64,000 nucleotides of DNA from Sphingobacterium phlebotomi (lineage in GTDB: Bacteria > Bacteroidota > Bacteroidia > Sphingobacteriales > Sphingobacteriaceae): NCBI RefSeq assembly GCF_008180195.1, contig NZ_VTAV01000002.1, positions 248,001 to 312,000 of the forward strand. Direction: 5' to 3'. Positions within the stretch are counted from its first letter, which is position 1. Every line of letters begins with the position of its first letter. The notes below the pieces were generated by a model. It saw nothing but the letters and a program-made list of their open reading frames with translations. It had not been told where the DNA came from and ran no database searches. Position numbers and translations under genes: made by a program. This document shows, in pieces, positions 16,839-25,013 of this stretch.

Positions 16839-17240
16839 TTATAGAGACAACAACTCCGCCGGTCTCAATATACTCCCAAGGTCTGTAATACACAAAGGAG
16901 CAATTTGTTTATTCTTCAAACCTATTCTAAAAGAATCCTCATAGTACCTCTTCTGATAATTAGTAACTACTGCAAAAATTTCTCTCATATCATTATCGTC
17001 CAGCTTGCCGAAATTCTTACAAATATTCTCGAAGAGTAATCTTTCAGGATATATAACAAGTAAATCCTTAATATTATATGCATTGTAGATCCCCCGTTCA
17101 TCAAAATGGACGATAGCAATCTCCTTACTGCAATTCGAAATAAATTCGACCCTCGCAATTTCACCAGCGTATAATAATTTATTCAATGTTTTCCTTGGAT
17201 CTATCATGACCACTCTTCTTTTTATTTCATTTCCCTGCAT
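16839..17240 (-). CDS. Hypothetical ICE protein, single copy of the same repeat unit
   Basis: A 133-residue protein that matches each half of the neighbour at 15912. KEIAIVHFDERGIYNAYNIKDLLVIYPERLLFENI corresponds to the beta part and its YPLN junction, and FRIGLKNKQIAPLCITDLGSI to the helical end with the (I/L)C(I/V)TD motif. The last base of the upstream gene at 17240 is shared with its first, so translation is coupled. It is probably a paralogue of the larger protein, formed by domain duplication inside the element. Function unknown. Confidence 0.72.
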   Translation of the reverse strand: MQGNEIKRRVVMIDPRKTLNKLLYAGEIARVEFISNCSKEIAIVHFDERGIYNAYNIKDLLVIYPERLLFENICKNFGKLDDNDMREIFAVVTNYQKRYYEDSFRIGLKNKQIAPLCITDLGSILRPAELLSL

Positions 17241-17548
17241 CAGATAATTCCCTCTTTAATAAAAACTTTAACATTATTAATTCCATGCTTTCTTATTGCG
17301 TCTTTAAAATCCATCCAGAGACGAATACTGTAATCGGCTAGTTCCAATAGTTCGTCTCTTGTTAATCCATGCGGATTTGACACAACAGGAGTTGCCTTAT
17401 CACCATTTTGCGTAACTGCGTAGAAAAATATATTGGGAGCATAAGCTTCAGCAATCTCCAAACTCTTGCCTATTGCTAAACTGTTGCCCCAAAGCTTGAT
17501 TGTCTTGCCACTGTCCAGCGTCAAAATCCGTTTTTTCAGTTCTGCCAT
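17240..17548 (-). CDS. Hypothetical ICE protein
   Basis: A 102-residue soluble protein (MAELKKRILTLDSGKTIKLWGNSLAIGKSLEIAEAYAPNIF). It has a beta-rich N-terminal half and a helical C-terminal half (HGLTRDELLELADYSIRLWMDFKDAIRKHG). I do not recognise the family. It sits in a tightly spaced minus-strand run (overlap of 1 bp with the next gene, 17 bp from the previous), so it is part of the ICE accessory operon. Confidence 0.68.
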   Translation of the reverse strand: MAELKKRILTLDSGKTIKLWGNSLAIGKSLEIAEAYAPNIFFYAVTQNGDKATPVVSNPHGLTRDELLELADYSIRLWMDFKDAIRKHGINNVKVFIKEGII

Positions 17549-17565
17549 AATTTTTGTATTTTATA

Positions 17566-18207
17566 CTAAATGCCTTTATTCAATCTTCTGTTTTGCTTAT
17601 CGGAATATTGCAAACTTTGGATATCATTTGCTTTAAGCACCGCACTTTTATATTCCGACAAAACAGACAAAGGATATCCTTTGAGGATCCTGATCGCTAC
17701 AGCCCTGTAGAAGTTTTTCTTTTTATTATCATGTTCATTTATAATTTTATTTCTGATAAGGTTCTCAATGAATGTCCGGATAATTTGATTGCTTTCGATC
17801 CCAAACCATTCATTCGTAACAGGATTACGTAAAACTAATGCAAGACAGAATTTTCCATCAGACTCTCTAATAATCGGTTTCTGCTGCACAATATCAAGAT
17901 CAATATCTTTAGGCTTCGGATCTGTTGCAGGGCCATTTATTTCTTCAGCAGGTATCTGAATAGGAATACCGCGGTCATGCGGCTCAATTATTTTCCCAAA
18001 GTCAAGTTTGTCTTCATCTGGAAATGGGAACCTAAATCTGAAGCCCTGCTCGATCTCCATGTATACACTTGGTAGACTACTGCCAGTGCCCGTTCGTAGA
18101 AGACCAGCTTCCATTGCCACGACAAATTTTTGATAACTTGTGTAATACATATTATCCAGCGTCCCTATTTTCACTTCCCGACCTCTATATTTAATATATT
18201 CGCCCAC
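17566..18207 (-). CDS. Hypothetical ICE protein
   Basis: A 213-residue soluble protein. The N terminus (YIKYRGREVKIGTLDNMYYTSYQKFVVAMEAG) and the segment YMEIEQGFRFRFPFPDEDKLDFG look like a conserved domain found in Bacteroidota mobile-element proteins. A Pro-rich linker (PATDPKPKDIDLDIVQQKP) separates a helical C-terminal domain with FIENLIRNKIINEHDNKKKNFYR. No catalytic motif is visible. It lies 13 bp from the DUF3560 gene and 17 bp from the 102-residue gene, so the three are presumably co-transcribed. Confidence 0.7.
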   Translation of the reverse strand: MGEYIKYRGREVKIGTLDNMYYTSYQKFVVAMEAGLLRTGTGSSLPSVYMEIEQGFRFRFPFPDEDKLDFGKIIEPHDRGIPIQIPAEEINGPATDPKPKDIDLDIVQQKPIIRESDGKFCLALVLRNPVTNEWFGIESNQIIRTFIENLIRNKIINEHDNKKKNFYRAVAIRILKGYPLSVLSEYKSAVLKANDIQSLQYSDKQNRRLNKGI

Positions 18208-18220
18208 TGATAATTTATTT

Positions 18221-19024
18221 TTACTTTCTGATTTTAGATCCCGCTTTTTGACTTGATTTAGGTAACTCGTAATCTGGATTGATTTTTTTCATGCACTGAA
18301 CAAAGAACTCTAATTTGTCCTGTACTCGAACAATATGTTCCGTGTACAAAGTCCTTTCCTTTTCGCTGATCGGACGTTCCGGCGAATGCATATAAATTTT
18401 ACCTTTTAGATATCGCTCCAACCTTCTGATAGCAGCCAAACACTCCTTAATCCTGTTCGTTAGATAACGAGGGTTTTTGTATTTCGTGCCTTTGGCAGTT
18501 CGTTCTGCAATCTCTACTTTCTCTTTGTAATAATCAGCTTTTTGTTGTTCCCTAATCGATTTTCCCATCGTATTGTGAATCCGTTCTCGGTAATTGCGAT
18601 CCCGCTTCTCGCTATGGTGGCCGATGAGAATGGGTTGTCCCATTGGGATTACGCTTGCCATATCTGAGGCGGTATTGTAAAGAGAGTCCGAGCGTTTCTT
18701 CGCTTTCTGAGCGCGTATCTCTGCTCTTTCTGCTCTCATGGATGCCTTCTGCTTTTCTATCCGTACCTGCTCTTCAAAAGGCAGTCGCTCGCCTATGGCG
18801 TCCCCCTGCACAAAACCTATTTCTAATAACATTGCTTTTAGATATACACAATTCGCCACCTTCGCTTTTGAGACCCAACATTCCTGTCTACTGCTCCAAA
18901 GACAATACTTTTTGAACACTTTCTGCTTGTCGCTCTCCAGCGACTTATAGAATTGCTTGGTTGTATATATATTGAGCTTTTCTGTTTCCTTATTTATAAC
19001 AAAATAATTATCTGTCTCCATCAT
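18221..19024 (-). CDS. DUF3560 domain protein
   Basis: A 267-residue basic, helical protein. The central stretch, a coiled coil of E/R/A residues (VRIEKQKASMRAERAEIRAQ) leading into SDSLYNTASDMASVIPMGQPILIGHHSEKRDRNYRERI, is the hallmark of DUF3560 proteins of plasmids and conjugative elements. The N-terminal ~90 residues (NIYTTKQFYKSLESDKQKVFKKYCLWSSRQECWVSKAK) form a second small domain. The function of DUF3560 is unknown; in other elements it is found with anti-restriction and transfer genes. The second Met of MMETDNYF is an equally good start. Confidence 0.85.
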   Translation of the reverse strand: MMETDNYFVINKETEKLNIYTTKQFYKSLESDKQKVFKKYCLWSSRQECWVSKAKVANCVYLKAMLLEIGFVQGDAIGERLPFEEQVRIEKQKASMRAERAEIRAQKAKKRSDSLYNTASDMASVIPMGQPILIGHHSEKRDRNYRERIHNTMGKSIREQQKADYYKEKVEIAERTAKGTKYKNPRYLTNRIKECLAAIRRLERYLKGKIYMHSPERPISEKERTLYTEHIVRVQDKLEFFVQCMKKINPDYELPKSSQKAGSKIRK

Positions 19025-19096
19025 CTTGTAGATTAGTTGATTTGTATTTATAGTCCATTATAATTTGATACAGAAGAAGCTATATATCAGCTTGTT

Positions 19097-19819
19097 TTAC
19101 CTAATTCCATTTCTTTTTGCTGATTTATTCGTCTTGGGCGGCTTATCTTTATGTATCCTATCAACAGTTACCTCTTTTGTATTTTCGATCTCCTCTTCAT
19201 CTGTCATTATTGCCCATGCAAAAGGATCAAGTTCCTTTAGCGGGGGAAGAAATACTATTGCAACAGAATCCGGGTTGTCGGTAGGTAATGCAATGTTTTT
19301 GGTCGCCACGTTATATTCAAAGAATATTTTGCCATTTTCCTCCAGCACATTAAGATTATCGAAGCTTATCTTATTACCCGTATTTAAAGCTTCCATAAGA
19401 CACAAATTGAGCACATCCACGATAAAGCTGGTGCCAAAGATTTTTGTGATAGGCATAGTCCTTAACTTTAAAAAGCCATCCTCGCTGTACATCCCTTTCG
19501 GTTTAGATTCGGCGATATTGAGAACAATATCTTCGACAGATTTATCGCGAACCATAGTAAACATATTTGGGATTTCCATGTACTTTAGCGTTTCCGGGAG
19601 GTGTTGTTTGTAACTTGAGGTATCCGCAAAACATCTATTGATCGAATCGTACATAAATCGACCCACATTCTGTCCGGAAATTTGAAGTTTTACACCGTCC
19701 ATTTGATTATATGGCAAGAGATTATATGGCGCTTCACTATTTCGTAAGCCTTTCTCTTCCAAATAAAAAATGTGTCCTTCAATTTTCGCTATAGATCGCT
19801 CATTATCCATTGATTTCAT
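19097..19819 (-). CDS. Hypothetical ICE protein
   Basis: A 240-residue soluble protein starting MKSMDNERSIAKIEGHIFYLEEKGLRNSEAPYNLLPYNQMDG, with MDNERS as an alternative start. It has a mixed alpha/beta body and a basic, Lys/Pro-rich C-terminal tail (KDKPPKTNKSAKRNGIR), which could bind nucleic acid. I do not recognise its family. The gap to the DUF3560 gene is 72 bp and to the methylase gene 42 bp, on the same strand. Confidence 0.7.
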   Translation of the reverse strand: MKSMDNERSIAKIEGHIFYLEEKGLRNSEAPYNLLPYNQMDGVKLQISGQNVGRFMYDSINRCFADTSSYKQHLPETLKYMEIPNMFTMVRDKSVEDIVLNIAESKPKGMYSEDGFLKLRTMPITKIFGTSFIVDVLNLCLMEALNTGNKISFDNLNVLEENGKIFFEYNVATKNIALPTDNPDSVAIVFLPPLKELDPFAWAIMTDEEEIENTKEVTVDRIHKDKPPKTNKSAKRNGIR

Positions 19820-19861
19820 TTTCGAATTATTGTTTTATATAGCTAATTTTTTAAGAAGGTG

Positions 19862-20689
19862 TCAGTTAGAAAAACCGTTCCCTTCTTCAATTGGGTAATT
19901 AGCTGTTAGTACTTCGAGCTTCTTTTTATCGTTACCGCTTTTAATATTGACTGTGACTGTTAGTTCTTTTTGCATGGATATCCAACCATTTCGTTCGATA
20001 AACTCCGTCAAAATATCAGATGGGTAGGATGATAGCAGAAATTTACCCTCAATCGAGGCTAATGTTTCCAACAGACTTCTGAAATCAGCTTCTGTATAGC
20101 CTTTGTAATGTCCCATATTGGAACCGATATATGGTGGGTCACAGTAGAAAAATGCTTCTTTGTGATCCCTACTCTTTATAACGTAAAGTGCATCCGCACT
20201 TTCAATCTGAACATTCTCTAGTCGTTCTAGCAATTCCTCAGTAAACATCTCCTTCTTAAGGGACAATCTTTTTGCTTGACTCCCGTCACGTTTGTCATAA
20301 CCAAACGGTCCTTCCAATTTTGACGAAAACCCCATAATGCACATAATCCAGACCGCCCAGGCACGACGAACCTCGTCAAATAAATTAGGATTATTATAGA
20401 TGATGACGGCCTGCCGATGTAATTCCCTGCTTATTAGCGATTGCTGAATAAGCTCTTTTAAGTCTTTAAATCTAGTTTTCGCTACTCGATAAAAGTTCAT
20501 CAGCTCTGAATTCGTATCATTGATTACTTCCACTTTTGATTTTGGCTTGAGAAAGAACACGGCTCCTCCTCCAAAGAAAGGTTCGCCATATAATCCATGT
20601 TCCGGAATCAGTGTTTCGATAAAAGGAGCTAATGTTTGTTTGCCGCCGTAATATGTTAAAGGTGGCCTTAGTTTTTTTCTATTTTCCAT
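19862..20689 (-). CDS. DNA adenine methylase, D12 class (Dam-like)
   Basis: A 275-residue N6-adenine DNA methyltransferase. The order is that of D12/Dam enzymes: PPLTYYGGKQTLAPFIETLIP (motif X), LYGEPFFGGGAVFFLKP (SAM-binding motif I), VINDTNSELMNFYRV and the catalytic DPPYIGSN (motif IV), followed by FLLSSYPS. The target-recognition region between them reads FGYDKRDGSQAKRLS. No restriction endonuclease is adjacent, so it is an orphan methylase. On ICEs such enzymes are thought to protect the element from host restriction or to alter gene control. Recognition sequence cannot be predicted here. Confidence 0.93.
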   Translation of the reverse strand: MENRKKLRPPLTYYGGKQTLAPFIETLIPEHGLYGEPFFGGGAVFFLKPKSKVEVINDTNSELMNFYRVAKTRFKDLKELIQQSLISRELHRQAVIIYNNPNLFDEVRRAWAVWIMCIMGFSSKLEGPFGYDKRDGSQAKRLSLKKEMFTEELLERLENVQIESADALYVIKSRDHKEAFFYCDPPYIGSNMGHYKGYTEADFRSLLETLASIEGKFLLSSYPSDILTEFIERNGWISMQKELTVTVNIKSGNDKKKLEVLTANYPIEEGNGFSN

Positions 20690-20735
20690 ACCCGCTTATC
20701 AGTCATCACATTGTTTCACTCCATTAGGATGCATC

Positions 20736-21683
20736 TTACAATCCTAATCCCTTTCTCGTTTTCTTAGTCTGTTTGACCAGCTCCTTCAATTCCTGAGGAG
20801 ATTCAGCTAGCTTTTTCAAATCCAATTTATTCTGACGCAGGTCGCGAACTGCTATATCTGTGTTAATAGGATCTGCCTCATAATACGCAGCGAAAATGTG
20901 TCCATCAATTTTGAACTTTCCTTCTACCTGTTCGCCATTGCTCAACTTCGCAATATCTTCCGCTGTCTGAAGTACTGTTCTTCGCTCAGCAAATGGAAGC
21001 TTGGATAGAATATCTGCAATATTGAAGTCCTGTAATTTTACGACTTTAGAATCCTCCATAGTCAGCCAACAAATCTCTCCGGTCTTCTGCGTTGGCATCG
21101 CAGGTTTTGCTATCCCACGTCCGTAGATTATATGATACGAATCAATAACGCTCAGATCCTGACTGTTCCCATGGATCTCGACGAATACACTTTTTTCATA
21201 TTGTTTTCTTCGCTCACTATACTCAAACAGCTTTCCCCACGGTGTGCCCGCTAAATACTTTAACGTGAGCAGTTCGGAAATTTTCAACCTCTCCTCATCT
21301 TGACTCAAGCTTATCCTAGCTAGCTGACTTAAACATTCCACTATTCGGTTGTCATGACGAAGGTCAACCGGCATTATATTCGTCCAGTCAATCTTTCGCA
21401 TTAACTCTTCAAGCTTTGCGGTATCGACGCCATTTATTTTTTCATGCGAGATGTCTCCGACTTTAAGAAGGGTCGCGTGATAGCCATTAAGTTGGTAAAC
21501 ATTAAGATTATCATTTTTGTCGATATCGAAGGCATACGTAAGAATCTCCTCCGGTTCACGGTGTATACCCAAGATATGGATTCTATTATCTTTACTTTTC
21601 AAAATTTCTGCCACGCCTGGGGGCATAAGCCCAAGTTCTTCGGCGTATTTTAGAATTCCATTTAATTCTCTTTCCTGAATCAT
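20736..21683 (-). CDS. DUF3945/DUF4099-type ICE protein
   Basis: A 315-residue cytoplasmic protein. The N-terminal ~120 residues (MIQERELNGILKYAEELGLMPPGVAEI, then GVDTAKLEELMRKIDW) resemble the DUF4099 opening, and the C-terminal part (LPFAERRTVLQTAEDIAKLSNGEQVEGKFKIDGHIFAAYYEADP) the DUF3945-type beta repeat, both known only from Bacteroidota conjugative elements. It is a paralogue of the gene at 21714: both carry a (V/I)DT.(K/E)LE..M..IDW block at the same place. Function unknown. It lies 46 bp from the methylase gene. Confidence 0.75.
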   Translation of the reverse strand: MIQERELNGILKYAEELGLMPPGVAEILKSKDNRIHILGIHREPEEILTYAFDIDKNDNLNVYQLNGYHATLLKVGDISHEKINGVDTAKLEELMRKIDWTNIMPVDLRHDNRIVECLSQLARISLSQDEERLKISELLTLKYLAGTPWGKLFEYSERRKQYEKSVFVEIHGNSQDLSVIDSYHIIYGRGIAKPAMPTQKTGEICWLTMEDSKVVKLQDFNIADILSKLPFAERRTVLQTAEDIAKLSNGEQVEGKFKIDGHIFAAYYEADPINTDIAVRDLRQNKLDLKKLAESPQELKELVKQTKKTRKGLGL

Positions 21684-21713
21684 ATTGTTGTATTTTAAAT
21701 TAACAGGTATAGA

Positions 21714-22679
21714 TCAGATACCATTGTTCTTTCCCTTCCTTTTTATATGGGCAACTTCCCAAGCCAAGACCTTTTGGATAAACCTGTCAATAGGTGTAAG
21801 GTTATTGCGCTTATCGACAACATGAAGAGCTAATGTCTTACCGCCTAGAGCTATCCTAACGGGGTAATCGTTACCGGATATCAGCAGCGTTCCTTCTGCA
21901 ATATTACCACGCGTCAAGTCGTACATGAGCTGAGATGATTGCGGTAGGCTTTGCATATCCTTTAGGGGATATTTCCCAAGTTCGGTCTTAAGATCAAATT
22001 CGGGATGGTTAACCTCGGTGAAACTTTTATCAGGCGATCTATACCCTAACGGAGGCTTTGGCTGCAAGGAAAAGTAGGATCTAGCGAGCGGATCTAGACG
22101 TGAAAGGTCCAGTCCCATCAAGGCACGACCGCAAAGTAGGTTATAGACGTATCGTACCGGAAGTACACCCAAAGGATCATCGAAATCGAATAAGTGGAAT
22201 CTAGCAAACTTATCCTGGATGCTGTTTAATTTAATATGTTTAGCTACAGCGGTTTCCGACCAATAACGGACTTCCAGTCTTTCGGCGACATCTTTGGCGA
22301 ATTTATTGCCTGAAATCTTCAATTCTGTAATCTTTCCAAATATCTTTGGCAACTCATCCAATTGGGAATTCCAGTCGATGACCTTCATTTGATTTTCCAA
22401 CTCAAGAGTGTCAATTCCGTTAAACACTCCATGGGAAATCGGATGGGTCTTCAGTAAGACAGCATGAACCCCTTTGAAGTAAGGGAGGCTATGTTCATCG
22501 GCAATAAGTACTAATTTGCATAGCATCCTCCCTTCCTCAAAATCGAAAAGCTTCGCAAATTGATAATTATCCATTCCTTCATTTACAAATAGATCATAGT
22601 ATTGCTCTAAGAAAGGGTCATCAAACCCCAGCACTTCCATAACTGACAGAAAACGTTCCTTATGTTGTTCAACATCCAT
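21714..22679 (-). CDS. DUF3945/DUF4099-type ICE protein, paralogue
   Basis: A 321-residue protein sharing its architecture with the neighbour at 20736: an N-terminal helical domain, the GIDTLELENQMKVIDW block near residue 110, then a DUF3945-like segment (LGKYPLKDMQSLPQSSQLMYDLTRGNIAEGTLLISGNDYPVRIALGGKTL). The pattern L-x-x-x-P-L-K-D-(M/L)-x-x-L-P is widespread in these ICE proteins. It is separated by 30 bp from the paralogue and 79 bp from the gene at 22759. The pair probably arose by duplication within the element. Function unknown. Confidence 0.75.
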   Translation of the reverse strand: MDVEQHKERFLSVMEVLGFDDPFLEQYYDLFVNEGMDNYQFAKLFDFEEGRMLCKLVLIADEHSLPYFKGVHAVLLKTHPISHGVFNGIDTLELENQMKVIDWNSQLDELPKIFGKITELKISGNKFAKDVAERLEVRYWSETAVAKHIKLNSIQDKFARFHLFDFDDPLGVLPVRYVYNLLCGRALMGLDLSRLDPLARSYFSLQPKPPLGYRSPDKSFTEVNHPEFDLKTELGKYPLKDMQSLPQSSQLMYDLTRGNIAEGTLLISGNDYPVRIALGGKTLALHVVDKRNNLTPIDRFIQKVLAWEVAHIKRKGKNNGI

Positions 22680-22758
22680 ATTTGATAGTCTAAAAGTTCA
22701 ATGATTTGATTTTCCTTTTTTTTGCAAACTTTCTCCACAACGTAGTGCTTCTCACTAT

Positions 22759-23604
22759 TTAGCGGACGGCTTTTCCTTGCTTAGCTTTATTCCACTTCGG
22801 GGTCACCCGGTTTTCCCAGGGCTTTTTTTTTTCGTTCCCCTGCGATTTGGATTCCTGAATATCTTGGGATTCTGTCTCCTTAGAAGGTTCCGTTACTTTT
22901 TCGGTTTTTTGCTTTTGCTTTTCACCTTGTTCTAATAAATCCACGGGTTCCAAGTCTGTGTCGACGCATTCGACTTTTCCTCTCTTAGCATTTAAAGTCA
23001 GATAAACCTCGATTTCGCCATCCTCTGTTGGAAGAATCACCGGAACAAAAACCCCCGAGATAAGTTCCTCCTTGATCTCCTTTAAGTTTTCCGGAGTGAT
23101 GCCGTTAACAGATTTGGCGATTTTTGTCAGTTCATCTTCAATGTCGAAAGGGTGATTTTGATAATATTTATCATGATAAGTATTGATGTTCAATTCCCCT
23201 TTTTCATTAAGCGGCTCATCTGCGTTGACTGTGATATAGGCATTAAAGCGTTCTTTTGCTTTGTTCAAAATTCCCTCTTTGTATACCGCAACCTTGCTTC
23301 CATAAGCAGTGATCCGGTACATCTCCTCCGGTGATAGTTTCCAAGATTCCTTAAAAGATGCTTTTAATTCTTCTCCATCCCGATTCAAAGAGGCAATAAT
23401 GTGGTTGAAGAAGTAATGATCGTGCTCGGGGTGTTTACGAAATGTTAATTCATAACCAACTTTTTCTCCCTCGATTTCACCTTCAGTTAAAAGCGAGAAC
23501 TCTGGCTCACCGGATTTCATCTTTTCCTCAAGCTGAGGTACAAGATGTTCCCAACCTCTTCTTTCCAATTGGCTTTTGTGATAATCAAAATTTTCCTGTT
23601 CCAT
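22759..23604 (-). CDS. DUF3945-type ICE protein
   Basis: A 281-residue protein with the opening seen in DUF3945 proteins of Bacteroidota ICEs: FDYHKSQLERRGWEHLVPQLEEKMKSGEPEFSL, then YFFNHIIASLNRDGEEL and AYITVNADEPLNEKGELNINTYH. The end is a low-complexity basic/acidic linker (EKQKQKTEKVTEPSKETESQ) leading to KPWENRVTPKWNKAKQGKAVR. The charged tail suggests an interaction segment. It starts 30 bp after the 169-residue gene. Function unknown, but the type is consistently linked to conjugative transfer regions. Confidence 0.75.
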   Translation of the reverse strand: MEQENFDYHKSQLERRGWEHLVPQLEEKMKSGEPEFSLLTEGEIEGEKVGYELTFRKHPEHDHYFFNHIIASLNRDGEELKASFKESWKLSPEEMYRITAYGSKVAVYKEGILNKAKERFNAYITVNADEPLNEKGELNINTYHDKYYQNHPFDIEDELTKIAKSVNGITPENLKEIKEELISGVFVPVILPTEDGEIEVYLTLNAKRGKVECVDTDLEPVDLLEQGEKQKQKTEKVTEPSKETESQDIQESKSQGNEKKKPWENRVTPKWNKAKQGKAVR

Positions 23605-23634
23605 GATTAAAAAATTTAAAGTTTAAATTCTATA

Positions 23635-24144
23635 TTAAATACGGGTGCCGTTTCCGCGTTTACGGTTTTGCTCTTTACGCCGACCCAAATGCTGCCCGTT
23701 ATGTTTATATTTTTGATGAACGGACTTACTCTGTGATTGCCGCTCACTGCTGGACGGATCAACATTGAGCGGGCTCTTGGCATACCGATAGGCGTCAGAA
23801 AGAGCTTTTGGGACAGTGCTTACAGAATCAGAGAATAGATGCCTCACATAAGACGAGATCCGGCTCAGTAATCGTGGCAGCAGACCGCGGTATAAGGTCT
23901 TTCGTAGTTTTTTACACTGGAACCGCAACATCACCATCAATGCCCTGTCGTCTTTCGTTTGCACTTTGCCGTTGTATTTATGCCAGATTTTATCATACTC
24001 CCGAAGTTTCATCTTTTTAAAATCCCTGTCCTCAAGGGCATTTTCGCCAAAAACCTGTGTGAACATATTCTCGGTCTCATTCCATGCAGACAAAGTATCC
24101 ATCAACGTCGGTAGTCTTTCTCTTGTCTTTAATCTGTAATCCAT
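23635..24144 (-). CDS. Hypothetical ICE protein at the traO position
   Basis: A 169-residue, strongly basic, soluble protein. The N-terminal 60 residues are helical (RERLPTLMDTLSAWNETENMFTQVFGENALEDRDFKKMKLREYDKIWHKYNG); the tail is rich in Lys, Arg, His and Ser (SSERQSQSKSVHQKYKHNGQHLGRRKEQNRKRGNG) and looks disordered and nucleic-acid binding. It follows traN by 20 bp, where traO lies in Bacteroides elements, but it lacks a signal peptide and does not look like TraO. Family not recognised. Confidence 0.65.
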   Translation of the reverse strand: MDYRLKTRERLPTLMDTLSAWNETENMFTQVFGENALEDRDFKKMKLREYDKIWHKYNGKVQTKDDRALMVMLRFQCKKLRKTLYRGLLPRLLSRISSYVRHLFSDSVSTVPKALSDAYRYAKSPLNVDPSSSERQSQSKSVHQKYKHNGQHLGRRKEQNRKRGNGTRI

Positions 24145-24164
24145 CTTTCCCTTATCTTTATGAT

Positions 24165-24998
24165 CTAGTCGATTGTTTTAGCCTGTAGCAGCTTTTTCTG
24201 GTCAAAACGACAGTCAAGCGTTCTATCGCCTCCATGTTCGCGGAACTCGGTTACAAAATTCTTGCTTTCGGCGATGGTAAATTTTTCAAAGGCTACAGTT
24301 ATTGTCTGGCCGTCATCAGCTTCAGGAGCCCCATTATAATGGACGGTCAACGGCTCAACTTCCGTGTCCTGTACAGCGGTACGTTTTGCTCGTTTCTTAT
24401 CCCTTATAAAAAATCTAGGAGGAGTGCTATCGTATCTTATTTGCGTTTTATTTTTTAAGTTGTAACGGAGGAAGAGTACATCACCCTTAATAAAGATCCC
24501 TTCGAGCCGTAACTCCATTCCATGCCTAGAACTCTTAACGCGTCGTACAAATGGCTCAATACCTTTTATAGTGGCAACAGCCAGTTCTATATCCCTACTG
24601 TTAAGTGATACGCCTTCAAAAGTTACCGGGGAATGTGGAGGATGCCTACCCACATCTATCGTGAACGTACTGGGATAATCTGCGTAGTTTACCGTAAAAG
24701 CATAGACTTTTCCGTCGGTTGTGACTACGTGGAGGTTGCTTTCCTGAAAGAAACGTTTTCCAGCTTTTACTTTCAATATATTCTCCACGCCTTCAGGTTG
24801 CTCCGCAAGTATATAGCTGTCCCCTCGATCCGCACTTTTTATCGCAGCAGGGAATATCAGTACAGTCGTTTTGTGCCAGGTAATGTCTAACGTATTATTG
24901 TCTATTATGTATCTGGCTTTTACCGAAACTGCATCCTGCCCAGATACGTTTAGAAAGCAGGCACAGACCAGTGTAAGTAAAGTTATTAAGTGTTTCAT
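24165..24998 (-). CDS. traN: Conjugative transposon protein TraN (DUF4138)
   Basis: A 277-residue exported protein with signal peptide ending LNVSGQ. The body matches TraN/DUF4138, a VirB9-like outer-membrane-complex component: an N-terminal beta domain that reads DITWHKTTVLIFPAAIKSADRGDSYILAEQPEGVENILKVKAG with VVTTDGKVYAFTVNY, then a second beta domain (VRRVKSSRHGMELRLEGIFIKGDVLFLRYNLKNKTQIRYD) and ESKNFVTEFREHGGDRTLDCRF near the end. Length is close to the family's. It follows traM by 15 bp. It probably forms the periplasmic/outer membrane channel with TraM and TraK. Confidence 0.88.
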   Translation of the reverse strand: MKHLITLLTLVCACFLNVSGQDAVSVKARYIIDNNTLDITWHKTTVLIFPAAIKSADRGDSYILAEQPEGVENILKVKAGKRFFQESNLHVVTTDGKVYAFTVNYADYPSTFTIDVGRHPPHSPVTFEGVSLNSRDIELAVATIKGIEPFVRRVKSSRHGMELRLEGIFIKGDVLFLRYNLKNKTQIRYDSTPPRFFIRDKKRAKRTAVQDTEVEPLTVHYNGAPEADDGQTITVAFEKFTIAESKNFVTEFREHGGDRTLDCRFDQKKLLQAKTID

Positions 24999-25013
24999 GT
25001 CTTATATATTTTT

